A stretch of 64,000 bases of DNA from an uncultured Bacteroidales bacterium. GTDB lineage: Bacteria > Bacteroidota > Bacteroidia > Bacteroidales > UBA932. Positions within the stretch are counted from its first letter, which is position 1. Every line of letters begins with the position of its first letter. Where the stretch lies: positions 1 through 64,000 of the forward strand of contig CAMYYI010000003.1 in assembly GCA_947303465.1 (NCBI GenBank), in the 5' to 3' direction. Positions 1 through 7,887 of the stretch are shown here, one piece after another. The notes below the pieces were generated by a model, which did no database searches, was not told the origin of the DNA, and was given only the letters and a program-made list of their open reading frames with translations. The position numbers and the translations under genes are program-made.

Positions 1-30
1 TTTGCGGACCAATTGTTGAATTGTTGGCAT
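1..30 (-). CDS. rpsL: Ribosomal protein S12, first ten codons only (partial)
   Basis: Reading the minus strand from position 30 to the window edge gives ATG and nine more codons, translating as MPTIQQLVRK. This is the highly conserved beginning of bacterial ribosomal protein S12, a 30S decoding-site protein. The gene continues outside the window. It is preceded by a TAnnTTTG promoter at 82-89 (minus strand) and an AU-rich leader of about 45 nt. In Bacteroidota rpsL usually heads the str operon with rpsG and fusA, which would lie to the left; that part is inference. Only ten residues are visible, but the match is distinctive. Confidence 0.85.
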   Translation of the reverse strand, partial: MPTIQQLVRK

Positions 31-40
31 AAGTGTTTGT

Positions 41-81
41 TAATAAATAAAATAAACAGCCCCTCCATAAAAAAGGGGCTG
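41..81 (-). terminator. Hairpin with T-rich tail downstream of the 105-1760 gene
   Basis: On the minus strand an 8-bp perfect stem, CAGCCCCT paired with AGGGGCTG (57-64 with 74-81), is followed by a T-rich run (41-56). It lies 24 nt past the stop of the minus-strand lipoprotein gene and looks like its intrinsic terminator. It also straddles the expected start point of the rpsL transcript, so terminator and promoter are interleaved. Confidence 0.7.
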
Positions 82-89
82 CAAAGTTA
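82..89 (-). promoter_or_regulatory. Bacteroidota -7 box for rpsL (TAACTTTG)
   Basis: The minus strand reads TAACTTTG, a match to the Bacteroidota consensus -7 element TAnnTTTG, 51 nt before the rpsL ATG. The transcript start would fall about 5-8 nt downstream, within the terminator hairpin. Confidence 0.6.
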
Positions 90-104
90 CAAAAATAATT
101 TAAT

Positions 105-1760
105 TTACCAAAGAGCCGCGAACTCAATATCTCGCTCTGCACGCTCTTTGAGCGCAGGTTTCTTGGCGCAGGCGTCGTCCAGATACTTGCGGGCCTCTTC
201 TACCTGACCCTTGCGGGCGGCTATGACGGCACGTATATAGTTGGATTTGGCACACTTGCATTTGAGCGCGCCGGATGCGGCATCCAGGTCGCCGTTCAGC
301 AGGTTCGCAACTGCGGCATTGCAGCCCTTCATACCCCTTGCGGCAGCTGCGGCGGCGGAGTAATCGCCCTTGATGATATCCATCACCACCACGTTCTCCT
401 TGGCCTTTTCGCTGCCTGACTTCTCGAAGCACTTGGCAGCCAGGGCGTAATCCTCGTTGCGCAGCGCAACTACGCCGGTGGCGTTGAGGACGTCCGCATC
501 AGGCTCCTTGATCTTGCCCAGATAAGCTCCGGCCAGCGAGGTCTTGCCCTCGTCCAGATAGAGCATGGCAAGGTTGTAGCGTGCGGTGTCCGAGTTGAAC
601 TTCTCTATCGCGTATTTGTAAAGGGTCTCCTTGCTGTCGCGGGCCTCGCTGATTGCAGCCAGACGCAGGATGGACGGCTCGTCGAATCCGTCGAGTCCGT
701 CTTTCTCTGCCATCTTGAGCAGCTCCTCGTTGTCGTAATTGCGGAATTCCGAGCTGGTTACGAATCTTGCGCGGCGCAGCTCCGGGAACACGGTCTTGTT
801 GATTTCCGAGTAGATCTGCGACATGTTGCGAATCTCGCTTTCGCGGACCGCCGGGTCGCTGTACATGGAGAGAACGCGGAGGATGAGGTCCTTATCCTCT
901 ATGTTGGACTTGGCTACGGCCTCCTGGAAACCCTCCCAGTCCTGGCCCATACTCTTGACCTCTATTCCGGTCACCTCGATATCCTTGGCGTCCTTGGCAA
1001 TCTCGTCCCATGCCTTCTGGGCGGAACCGGCACGCTTGTCGGAGAGCTTGGCATTATATTCCTTGCCGCCTTCCGGAGAAGCGTACGCCACGATCTGGGT
1101 ACCCTTGACGGTGGTACGCTCGTCTTCCTGGAGCTTGCCCAGGCGATAGCGGTAGCCGTCCATGGCGTAGGTTTCCATCTCGCTCTTCTTCACCTTGTCG
1201 GAGTTCACGTCGTAGAGGATACGGGCCTCGGTGGTGCGCTCCAGCACCGCCTGGTAACCGTCCGGCTTGCGCTCATATACGCCGGTGAGATCGGCCAGCT
1301 GATATGTGGCTATGCATCCGTCAGCAACTTTGATAGCATCAATAGGATAATCCTTGTTCTTGTAATGTACGACGCCGCGAAGCTCCAGGCGGGCCTTTTC
1401 GCAACCTGGCACGTAGGCGAATTTCAGCCTTTCCGTAACAGTTGCGCCTGCGGAAGAAACCACCTTGAAGTTGTCCTTCACCTTATCTCCCTGATATTGG
1501 AGCACGGGGGCGCACAATTCGCCTCCCTCATACACCAGAACAGGAGTCACGTCCATAGTTGCCTTTGGATGGAAATAGTCTTTGGGGCAGGTTACGGTGA
1601 GGGTGGCGGGAATCTGGCCGCCCTTTATTTCGAGCACCTCGGGATTGCAGTTGATTACCACGTTCTTGGCGAGCTGCATCTGCTCCAGCCTGGACTTGGC
1701 GCAGGATGCGGACATTAATACAAGCGCTGCGAGCGCTGCAAAAGAAAGGATTCGTTTCAT
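105..1760 (-). CDS. Lipoprotein with OmpA-like middle domain and TPR-like C-terminus
   Basis: This is a 551-residue predicted envelope protein. The start at 1760 (MKRILSF...) is chosen because a hydrophobic signal ending in a Cys near residue 20 follows at once, and because a TATCTTTG box ends 7 nt upstream; an in-frame ATG further upstream would lie before that promoter. The middle of the protein has an OmpA-C-like pattern: an ILYDVNSD strand, then AYASPEG, then an N-x-KLS-x-x-RA segment, though the usual acidic residue of the loop is replaced. The C-terminal 200 residues are Ala-rich helical repeats resembling TPRs (YNLAMLYLDEGK, ATGVVALRNEDY). A role in tethering or sensing the envelope is inference. 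It is transcribed divergently from the sigma-54 activator. Confidence 0.75.
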   Translation of the reverse strand: MKRILSFAALAALVLMSASCAKSRLEQMQLAKNVVINCNPEVLEIKGGQIPATLTVTCPKDYFHPKATMDVTPVLVYEGGELCAPVLQYQGDKVKDNFKVVSSAGATVTERLKFAYVPGCEKARLELRGVVHYKNKDYPIDAIKVADGCIATYQLADLTGVYERKPDGYQAVLERTTEARILYDVNSDKVKKSEMETYAMDGYRYRLGKLQEDERTTVKGTQIVAYASPEGGKEYNAKLSDKRAGSAQKAWDEIAKDAKDIEVTGIEVKSMGQDWEGFQEAVAKSNIEDKDLILRVLSMYSDPAVRESEIRNMSQIYSEINKTVFPELRRARFVTSSEFRNYDNEELLKMAEKDGLDGFDEPSILRLAAISEARDSKETLYKYAIEKFNSDTARYNLAMLYLDEGKTSLAGAYLGKIKEPDADVLNATGVVALRNEDYALAAKCFEKSGSEKAKENVVVMDIIKGDYSAAAAAARGMKGCNAAVANLLNGDLDAASGALKCKCAKSNYIRAVIAARKGQVEEARKYLDDACAKKPALKERAERDIEFAALW

Positions 1761-1767
1761 AATGATG

Positions 1768-1794
1768 CAAAGATAAGATTTTTTCATAACTTTG
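1768..1794. promoter_or_regulatory. Divergent pair of TAnnTTTG boxes
   Basis: The minus strand has TATCTTTG at 1768-1775 and the plus strand has TAACTTTG at 1787-1794. Each box is followed by exactly 7 nt and then the ATG of its gene (1760 minus, 1802 plus). The two promoters overlap, so polymerase binding at one should hinder the other, and both mRNAs would be leaderless or almost so. Confidence 0.6.
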
Positions 1795-1801
1795 CACGGA
1801 T

Positions 1802-3013
1802 ATGGACGCACAAGAGCTTCAAATACTGAAAAACCGTTACGACATCATAGGCAACGATCCGGCGCTCAACCGGGCGCTTGAGACCGCCGTGGCAATTGCG
1901 CCCACCGACCTTACCGTGCTCATAGAAGGCGAAAGCGGTACAGGTAAGGAAAACATACCCAAAATTATCCACCAGCACAGCCGCCGCAAGACGGGCAAGT
2001 ATCTGGCCGTCAACTGCGGAGCCATTCCGGAGGGCACCATAAACGCGGAACTCTTCGGGCACGAGAAGGGCGCCTTCACGGGCGCCGTAGGCGAGCGCAA
2101 GGGCTACTTCGAGGAGGCCAACGGGGGCACCCTGTTCCTGGACGAGATAGGAGAGCTGCCCAAGGAGACGCAGGCCATGCTGCTCCGCGTGCTGCAGAAC
2201 GGCGAATTCATGAAGGTGGGGTCCTCCAGGGTGGAGAAGACTGATGTGCGCGTGATCTGCGCCACCAACGTCAATCTTTCCTACGCCGTGGCCACCGGAA
2301 AGTTCCGCCAGGACCTGTACTACCGAATCAACTCCATAGAAATCAAGATGCCGCCCCTGCGCGAGCGTAAGAGCGACATTTACCTGCTGTTCCGCAAGTT
2401 CTCCTCGGACTTTGCCCAGAAATACGGATGCTGCCGCGTAACCCTGGACCTGGAGGCCATCTCCATGCTGTCGGCCTATCGCTGGCCGGGAAATATCAGG
2501 CAGCTGAAGAATGTCGCGGAGACCGTCACTGCCATCGAAAGCAAACCGGCCCGCGGCTCCGAAGACAAGGTGGAGCTAGGCGCCGCCGCCCTCTCCCGCT
2601 ACCTGCCGGACGAGCAGGACTCTCTGCTACCGGCCATGCCGAGTGCGCCCGCCGGAACGTCATCCCCCTTCGGAGACGCAGACAAGCAGATGATAATCAA
2701 AGCGATACTGGATCTCAAGCAGGAGGTTGACGCACTCAAGCAGACGGTTGCCACGCTCGACGGAGGCGTTGCCGTTCCCGAGCCGCACCGGGGTTATATC
2801 GCCCCGCCGCCCGTGGCCGACGAGCCGGAGGAGCAGATTCCCGGCTACGAGGAGAGCGAGCCGCAGGAGATCAGCATGCGTCAGATGGGCGACGACCTCA
2901 TCGAACGTGCCCTGGCGCGCCACGGCGGCAAGGTAAAGCCGGCCGCAAAGGAACTCGGCATATCCGAGCGCACCATCTACCGCAAACTCGCAGAAAAGAA
3001 AAAGAATCAATGA
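1802..3013 (+). CDS. Sigma-54-dependent AAA+ transcriptional activator without receiver domain
   Basis: This 403-residue protein is an NtrC-class enhancer-binding activator that uses ATP to open sigma-54 promoters. Visible motifs: Walker A GESGTGKE at residues 43-50, the sigma-54-contacting GAFTGA loop at 90-95, Walker B GTLFLDE at about 109-115, and an RWPGNIRQLKN sensor segment near 230. A Pro/Glu-rich linker leads to a Fis-type helix-turn-helix (AAKELGISERTIYRKL) at the end. There is no N-terminal receiver, PAS or GAF domain, so how it is switched on is not evident. It overlaps lptE by 4 nt (ATGA), so it heads an operon with lptE, a TPR-like gene and secG. The ATG lies 7 nt after a TAACTTTG box. 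Confidence 0.93.
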   Translation: MDAQELQILKNRYDIIGNDPALNRALETAVAIAPTDLTVLIEGESGTGKENIPKIIHQHSRRKTGKYLAVNCGAIPEGTINAELFGHEKGAFTGAVGERKGYFEEANGGTLFLDEIGELPKETQAMLLRVLQNGEFMKVGSSRVEKTDVRVICATNVNLSYAVATGKFRQDLYYRINSIEIKMPPLRERKSDIYLLFRKFSSDFAQKYGCCRVTLDLEAISMLSAYRWPGNIRQLKNVAETVTAIESKPARGSEDKVELGAAALSRYLPDEQDSLLPAMPSAPAGTSSPFGDADKQMIIKAILDLKQEVDALKQTVATLDGGVAVPEPHRGYIAPPPVADEPEEQIPGYEESEPQEISMRQMGDDLIERALARHGGKVKPAAKELGISERTIYRKLAEKKKNQ

Positions 3014-3510
3014 AACGCCTGATACTTTTGCTGGCTGCGGTCCTGGTGCTTGGCTCCTGCAGCGTAAGTTATTCTTTTTCCGGCACATCCATTCAGCCGG
3101 ACGTGAATACCATAACCATCAACTACATTGAATACCGCGCGCTGCGCGTAAACCCGTCCCTCAGCAACGACCTCACGGAGGCCATACGCAACCAGTTCCG
3201 CCGCATGACGCGCCTGGAGCAGGTGGATCGCGACGGTGACATGGAGATAAGCGGCGAAATTACGGGATACGACGTTACCGCCGCAGCCGTTACGGCAGAC
3301 GAAGTCGCGGCACGCAACAAGCTCACGGTCACCGTAAAGATCGCCTTTTCGGACAAGAAGCATCCGGAAGAAGACTTCGACAAGAGCTTCTCCGCATATG
3401 CCGAGTATGACTCCACCAACACCCTGGATGCCGTCGAGAGCTCTCTGTGCGCTGAAATCGTAGAGAAACTGGTGGAAGATATCTTCAACGCCTCAGTGGC
3501 ACAATGGTAG
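3010..3510 (+). CDS. lptE: LptE-like LPS assembly lipoprotein
   Basis: This 166-residue lipoprotein has a signal with the lipobox LGSC near residue 17. It then follows the Bacteroidota LptE pattern: SYSFSGTSI, a strand that reads TITINYIEYRA, and NDLTEAIRNQF, before a beta-rich half. LptE plugs the LptD barrel in the outer membrane and helps place lipopolysaccharide on the cell surface. The gene overlaps the upstream activator by 4 nt and the downstream gene by 7 nt. The order activator-lptE-TPR-secG is one I recognise from other Bacteroidales. An OstA-type partner is encoded at 16522-19527. Confidence 0.85.
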   Translation: MKRLILLLAAVLVLGSCSVSYSFSGTSIQPDVNTITINYIEYRALRVNPSLSNDLTEAIRNQFRRMTRLEQVDRDGDMEISGEITGYDVTAAAVTADEVAARNKLTVTVKIAFSDKKHPEEDFDKSFSAYAEYDSTNTLDAVESSLCAEIVEKLVEDIFNASVAQW

Positions 3511-4106
3511 GAACTATCGACATAAAACGTCTGAACCTGGACGAGCTGCTGGGGGTGGTGAGCATCTATCCCTGGTATGCCGGAGCGCGCATGGAACTGT
3601 GCCGCCGCATGGCCGGCACTGGAACGCTCAGCGGACAGCAGATTGCACAGGCGGCGTTGTATGTTGGATCTCGCAGGCTGCTTTCAGACCTGGTCCGGCA
3701 CAAGTCGGACTATTCCGACAGTGCAGTCAGCGCCATGCTCAAGAGCGTGATTACGGAAGAGGAATCCGGTCAGGATACTTCAGCAGCACAGGATACGCCT
3801 CAGCAGGAGGCACGCCGCATCTTCGTAGTGGGCGGAGACTATTTCTCTTCTTCCCAATACAAGGAAGTACGCCACGCAGACGACAATATCTTCTCAGGCT
3901 TTGCCACTTCCGACCGGGACGACCTGCCTGGAGAGCAGCCGGAAGAGGTATTCGAGCTGTGCACGGAAACACTTGCGCAAATCTATGCTGAACAGGGTTA
4001 TACGGAGGAAGCAAAACAAATTTATTCCAAACTAAGTTTGCGATATCCGGAAAAAAGTGTTTACTTTGCATCCCTTATTGAAAAATTAGACAAAAAACTG
4101 ATATGA
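3504..4106 (+). CDS. Hypothetical protein with TPR-like C-terminus
   Basis: A 200-residue protein with no signal peptide. The N-terminal 70 residues look helical (LDELLGVVSIYPWYAGARMEL). A polar, Gln/Glu-rich middle follows. The last 50 residues (ETLAQIYAEQGYTEEAKQIYSKLSLRYPEKS) match one TPR motif plus a capping helix. It overlaps lptE by 7 nt and secG by 4 nt, so it is translated in step with both. A gene of this kind commonly sits before secG in Bacteroidales, but I know of no assigned function. Confidence 0.8.
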   Translation: MVGTIDIKRLNLDELLGVVSIYPWYAGARMELCRRMAGTGTLSGQQIAQAALYVGSRRLLSDLVRHKSDYSDSAVSAMLKSVITEEESGQDTSAAQDTPQQEARRIFVVGGDYFSSSQYKEVRHADDNIFSGFATSDRDDLPGEQPEEVFELCTETLAQIYAEQGYTEEAKQIYSKLSLRYPEKSVYFASLIEKLDKKLI

Positions 4107-4453
4107 ACGCATTATTCACAACATTGACCGTGCTTATCGTTATCGCAGCTATCCTGTTGATTATCGTGGTGTTGCTTCAGAACGGAAAGGGTCAGGGAAT
4201 GGCCAGCAACTTTGTGGCAGGCAACCAGACCTTCGGTGTCCGCCAGACCGCTGACATCCTCGAGAAGATTACCTGGGGTCTTGTGGCATTCATCATCGTG
4301 CTTTCCGTGGTTTCTTCCTTCACCACCGGCACCAACGGTACTGCCATCGACGTTTCGGACCGTCTCGAGAACGTCACCACCGACGAGGCTCCCGCCTTCC
4401 CCGCCGCTCCCGTTGACCAGACCGCTCCCAGCACGGAAGTTCCCGCAGAGTAG
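4103..4453 (+). CDS. secG: Preprotein translocase subunit SecG
   Basis: This 116-residue protein has two hydrophobic segments (residues about 5-25 and 55-75) flanking the conserved cytosolic loop VVLLQNGKGQGMAS...GNQTFGVRQTADILEKITW. It is the small accessory subunit of the SecYEG channel in the inner membrane. The tail is Ala/Pro/Thr-rich and probably flexible, as is usual in Bacteroidota SecG. It is the last gene of the operon beginning at 1802 and is followed by an intrinsic terminator at 4477-4512. Confidence 0.93.
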   Translation: MNALFTTLTVLIVIAAILLIIVVLLQNGKGQGMASNFVAGNQTFGVRQTADILEKITWGLVAFIIVLSVVSSFTTGTNGTAIDVSDRLENVTTDEAPAFPAAPVDQTAPSTEVPAE

Positions 4454-4476
4454 GATTTTTCTCAGGGATTACGAAT

Positions 4477-4512
4477 AAGCCGGCCGCAACATTCTGCGAC
4501 CGGCTTTTTTGT
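4477..4512 (+). terminator. Intrinsic terminator after secG
   Basis: AAGCCGG (4477-4483) pairs with CCGGCTT (4500-4506), with an additional TCGCAG/CTGCGA-like inner pairing, and the hairpin runs directly into six T residues. It stands 23 nt after the secG stop codon. Confidence 0.85.
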
Positions 4513-4536
4513 TGCTGCAGCACTGACCGGCATAGA

Positions 4537-4572
4537 GCTGGCGACGTTTTGACCCCATGATCGTCGCCGACT
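4537..4572. repeat. Palindromic repeat, copy 1 (GGCGACG ... CGTCGCC)
   Basis: An inverted repeat, GGCGACG at 4540-4546 with CGTCGCC at 4562-4568, encloses the core TTTTGACCCC. The same element in inverse orientation is found at 8980-9014 with only a few differences. Both copies lie at the 3' ends of genes (here between secG and the end of clpB). This is a small dispersed REP-like element. Confidence 0.65.
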
Positions 4573-4573
4573 C

Positions 4574-6625
4574 TTACTTCTGCCTCACGACCACTCCGGA
4601 ATCGTCGGCATCGACTATAATTGCGGAGTTCTTGTGTATGTGTCCTTCCAGGATTTCCCGGGCGAGACGGTTCACAAGCTCCCGCTGGATGAGTCGCTTC
4701 ACGGGACGGGCGCCGAAGTCGGGGTCGTAGCCGTTCTCCACCACGTAGTCTTCGTAGGCCGGGGTGTACTCCAGCGCCACGCCTTCATCTTCCAGCTTCT
4801 TCTCCAGCAGCGACATCTGTATGCGGACGATCTGCCTGATATCCTCCTTCGTCAGCGAATCGAACTTCACGATCTCATCTATTCGGTTGATGAACTCCGG
4901 GCGCATGCGCAGCCGCAGTTCCTCCTCCTTCAGGTTGGAGGTCATTATCAAAATGGTGTTCTTGAAGTCCACGGTACGCCCCTTGTTGTCTGTCAGACGT
5001 CCGTCGTCCAGTACCTGCAGGAGCGTGTTGAACACGTCGCTGTGGGCCTTCTCAATCTCGTCCAGCAGCACCACGGAATACGGTTTGCGCCGCACCGCTT
5101 CGGTCAGCTGGCCTCCCTCGTCGTAACCTACATATCCCGGAGGCGCGCCCACCAGACGCGATACGGTGTGCGCCTCCTGATACTCGCTCATATCGATACG
5201 GGTCATCATGGATTCGTCGTTGAAGAGGAACTCTGCGAGCGCCTTGGCGAGCTCGGTTTTACCCACGCCCGTCTGACCCAGGAAGAGGAAAGACCCTATG
5301 GGACGGTGCTCGTTGCTGAGGCCTGCACGCGAACGGCGGACTGCATCCGAAACGGCCTCTATGGCCTTATCCTGCCCTACCACGCGCTTGTGCAGCTGCT
5401 CCTCCATGCGCAGGAGTTTGTCCTTTTCGCTCTCCAGCAGACGTCCCACGGGGATGCCTGTCCAGCGGGCAACTATCTCGGCGATATCGGTCGGAGTAAC
5501 GGACTCCGTGATGATGGGGTCCTTTATAGCAGCCTGCTTTTCTGCCAGCTCCTGCAGCCTCTGCTGGGCGCCTGCAAGCTTGCCGTAGCGGATTTCCGCC
5601 ACCTTGCCATAGTCTCCGGAGCGCTCCGCAATTGCTGCGTCGCGCTTGAGGTCCTCTATCTGCGAGCGCAGGTTGTTTAGCTCGGTAACTATACCCTTTT
5701 CCTCGTTCCAACGGGCCTCCAGGGCATCTTTCTGCTCCTTTGCCTCCTTGAGCTCGGAGTCGATCTTTTCCGATTTGAGGGTCGTACCCTCGCGCTTGAT
5801 GGCCTCCTTTTCGATCTCCAGCTGACGTATCTTGCAGTTGAGGTCGTCTATAGGCTCAGGCACGGAATTCATCTCCAGACGCAGCTTGGATGCGGCCTCG
5901 TCCACAAGGTCGATGGCCTTGTCCGGCAGGAAGCGGTTGTTGATATAGCGGTGGCTGAGGTTTACGGCGGCTATGAGTGCGTCGTCCTCAATGCTCACGC
6001 GGTGGTGAGTCTCATATTTCTCCTTCAGGCCACGCAGGATGGCGATGCTCTCCGCCGGGCTAGGCTCGTCCACCATCACCTTCTGGAAACGGCGCTCGAG
6101 GGCCTTGTCCTGCTCGAAGTACTTCTGGTACTCGTCCAGGGTGGTGGAACCTATGGTGCGCAGTTCGCCACGCGCCAGAGCCGGTTTGAGGATATTGGAC
6201 GCATCCATTGCGCCGGAGGTGCGTCCCGCGCCCACCAGGGTGTGGATCTCATCGATGAAAAGGATTATCTCGCCGTCGGATTCGACGACCTCTTTCACCA
6301 CGCCCTTGAGACGCTCTTCAAACTCGCCCTGGTACTTGGCTCCCGCGATGAGGGCGCCCATATCAAGGGAGAAGACCTTGCGGCTCTTCAGGTTCTCAGG
6401 TACCTCCCCGTTCACGATTTTGGTCGCAATCCCTTCAGAGATAGCGGTTTTGCCCACGCCGGGCTCGCCTACGAGGATGGGGTTGTTCTTGGTCCTGCGG
6501 CTAAGTATCTGCAGGACGCGTCGTATTTCGTCGTCACGTCCGATAACCGGGTCCAGACGGCCTTTTGCGGCGGCCTCGTTGAGGTCGATCGCGTATTTGC
6601 TCAAGAATTCGTATTTGTTTTCCAT
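4574..6625 (-). CDS. clpB: ClpB-type disaggregase lacking the N-terminal domain
   Basis: This 683-residue Hsp104/ClpB-family ATPase threads aggregated proteins through a hexameric ring together with DnaK. Domains: AAA-1 with Walker A GEPGVGKT at 53-60 and Walker [11 protein letters not shown]; the long coiled-coil middle domain (about 250-375) that identifies ClpB rather than ClpA or ClpC; AAA-2 with GQTGVGKT near 450, the GYVGYDEGG pore loop, and a C-terminal small domain. The usual first ~150 residues (Clp_N double repeat) are absent: an AGGAGG ribosome site lies just before the ATG, and the ORF opens at the AAA-1 lead-in. The stretch between MTSNL and [10 protein letters not shown] is about 20 residues shorter than in E. 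coli ClpB. A single-gene unit. Confidence 0.93.
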   Translation of the reverse strand: MENKYEFLSKYAIDLNEAAAKGRLDPVIGRDDEIRRVLQILSRRTKNNPILVGEPGVGKTAISEGIATKIVNGEVPENLKSRKVFSLDMGALIAGAKYQGEFEERLKGVVKEVVESDGEIILFIDEIHTLVGAGRTSGAMDASNILKPALARGELRTIGSTTLDEYQKYFEQDKALERRFQKVMVDEPSPAESIAILRGLKEKYETHHRVSIEDDALIAAVNLSHRYINNRFLPDKAIDLVDEAASKLRLEMNSVPEPIDDLNCKIRQLEIEKEAIKREGTTLKSEKIDSELKEAKEQKDALEARWNEEKGIVTELNNLRSQIEDLKRDAAIAERSGDYGKVAEIRYGKLAGAQQRLQELAEKQAAIKDPIITESVTPTDIAEIVARWTGIPVGRLLESEKDKLLRMEEQLHKRVVGQDKAIEAVSDAVRRSRAGLSNEHRPIGSFLFLGQTGVGKTELAKALAEFLFNDESMMTRIDMSEYQEAHTVSRLVGAPPGYVGYDEGGQLTEAVRRKPYSVVLLDEIEKAHSDVFNTLLQVLDDGRLTDNKGRTVDFKNTILIMTSNLKEEELRLRMRPEFINRIDEIVKFDSLTKEDIRQIVRIQMSLLEKKLEDEGVALEYTPAYEDYVVENGYDPDFGARPVKRLIQRELVNRLAREILEGHIHKNSAIIVDADDSGVVVRQK

Positions 6626-6668
6626 AATTTATTCCTCCTGACCTGAGGTCGGTCAAGTTCCATTCCAG

Positions 6669-6681
6669 TGACAAATTGTCA
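6669..6681. promoter_or_regulatory. 13-bp perfect palindrome upstream of clpB
   Basis: TGACAA-A-TTGTCA is a perfect inverted repeat lying 44 nt upstream of the clpB ATG and 66 nt upstream of the divergent OmpA-type gene. Its position suits an operator for a chaperone gene, but I do not recognise it as a named heat-shock element; it is neither CIRCE nor a CtsR box. Confidence 0.4.
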
Positions 6682-6706
6682 GTGTAGCTATCTTAAAAAA
6701 AATCCG

Positions 6707-6714
6707 TATATTGC
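6707..6714 (+). promoter_or_regulatory. Probable -7 box TATATTGC
   Basis: TATATTGC followed by AC resembles the TAnnTTTG element with one mismatch. The identical ten bases TATATTGCAC occur at 12530-12539 upstream of another plus-strand gene, which supports both. The start codon at 6747 lies 32 nt downstream. Confidence 0.4.
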
Positions 6715-6746
6715 ACGAAATAACACGAAAACGTAGTAATTGTAAT

Positions 6747-7829
6747 ATGAAAAAGACATTGTTAACAGCCACCCTCGCGCTTATTTGTGCAGGCGCGCTG
6801 GCCCAGGAGGTCGAAACCGCTTACGCCAAATCCGACTTCGTCCCCGGAGATGAAATTTTCTTCGACGACCCGGTCGAGAATGAAAAACTCGGAGAATTCC
6901 CCCACTATTGGGATTTCCTCGGAGGGGAGGAATGCGAGATAATCACCCTGAACGGGGAGCAGGCTATCAAACTCTCCGGCTGGTTCACCGACATAGCTCC
7001 GCTGATGAAGGAGGAGGACTATCTGCCGGAGGAATTTACCGTCGAGTTCGATGTCTGGTCACCTGCCACAGGCGGCTCCAGCCTCAATGACCATATAGAC
7101 CTTGTACTGCGATCGGAAGAATACAGTGACTACTGTGTATTCGTGGCGCTCAACCCCGCATGGAACGAAGAGAAAGACATTTGTGGCACAGCGGATCTTA
7201 ACTATGCCTTCTATTCTCCTTCCGGCGACTACAGGGACGGCATAGCCAAGGGGTCTTTAATCGAGCCTTTGATCAAGGCAAACAGCTGGCTGCACGTAGC
7301 GGCCTCTTTCAACAAGCGTGCTTTCAAGTACTACGTGAACGGCGTCAGGCTGGTCAATCTGCCCAACGTAATACGCCCCACGCGCATGCTTCTCCGCTCG
7401 GTATCCAATTGCGACGAGAAAGACCGTTTCTACATTAAGAACATCCGCATCGCCAAGGGCGCAGTGCCTCTGTACGACCGCCTGTTGAACGACGGGAAGA
7501 TTACCTCCTACGGCATCACCTTCGACGTTGGCAAGGCCACTCTCAAGCCCGAGTCCATGACGGAGATTGCCCGCATCGCCAAGCTCATGACAGAGCATCC
7601 CGAGCTCAACTTTGAGGTCCAGGGCCACTGCGACAACACCGGCTCCGACAAGGTGAACGACCCTCTGAGCCAGAAGCGCGCCGAGGCAATAGTCGAGGCC
7701 CTTGTAAAGCAGGGTGTTGACGCCGGCCGCCTGAGCGCCGTTGGCAAGGGCTCACACAGCCCCATCGCCGACAACAGCACCGACGAGGGCCGCGCCAAGA
7801 ACCGCCGCGTAGAGTTCGTCAAGAAGTAG
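6747..7829 (+). CDS. Secreted protein with LamG-like domain and C-terminal OmpA domain
   Basis: A 360-residue protein. The start at 6747 (MKKTLLTATL...) gives a signal peptide cleaved after ALAQ; a longer in-frame start at 6711 would precede the signal. Residues about 35-230 are beta-rich and resemble a concanavalin/LamG fold: an FTVEFDVW strand, then SWLHVAASFNKRAFKYYVNGVRL. The C-terminal 115 residues are an OmpA domain with GITFDVGKATLKPES, VQGHCDNTGSD, and LSQKRAEAIVEAL, so the peptidoglycan-contacting Asp and Arg are both present. It probably binds the cell wall in the periplasm through this domain. What the LamG-like half holds is unknown. It is followed by a tandem repeat and the WG-repeat gene. 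Confidence 0.85.
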   Translation: MKKTLLTATLALICAGALAQEVETAYAKSDFVPGDEIFFDDPVENEKLGEFPHYWDFLGGEECEIITLNGEQAIKLSGWFTDIAPLMKEEDYLPEEFTVEFDVWSPATGGSSLNDHIDLVLRSEEYSDYCVFVALNPAWNEEKDICGTADLNYAFYSPSGDYRDGIAKGSLIEPLIKANSWLHVAASFNKRAFKYYVNGVRLVNLPNVIRPTRMLLRSVSNCDEKDRFYIKNIRIAKGAVPLYDRLLNDGKITSYGITFDVGKATLKPESMTEIARIAKLMTEHPELNFEVQGHCDNTGSDKVNDPLSQKRAEAIVEALVKQGVDAGRLSAVGKGSHSPIADNSTDEGRAKNRRVEFVKK

Positions 7830-7880
7830 CCTGTCATTCTGAGCGACCTCCTGTCATTCTGAGCGACAGCGAAGAATCTA
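7830..7880. repeat. Tandem copies of a dispersed repeat (CTGTCATTCTGAGCGAC)
   Basis: The 17-mer CTGTCATTCTGAGCGAC occurs at 7831-7847 and again at 7851-7867 (20-bp period). The second copy continues AGCGAAGAATCT. The same unit, as TGTCATTCTGAGCGAAGCGAAGAATCT in pieces, is at 14696-14722. It fills the gap between the OmpA-type gene and the WG-repeat gene. Confidence 0.8.
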
Positions 7881-7887
7881 ATTGACA

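Noticed and set aside
57..81. The hairpin before rpsL as a ribosomal-protein leader regulator
   Set aside because: The -7 box at 82-89 puts the transcript start inside the hairpin, so most of one arm would not be transcribed from that promoter; a terminator for the upstream gene is simpler.
4634..5680. A 348-codon open frame antisense to clpB
   Set aside because: It is a complement shadow of a highly conserved gene with no independent features.
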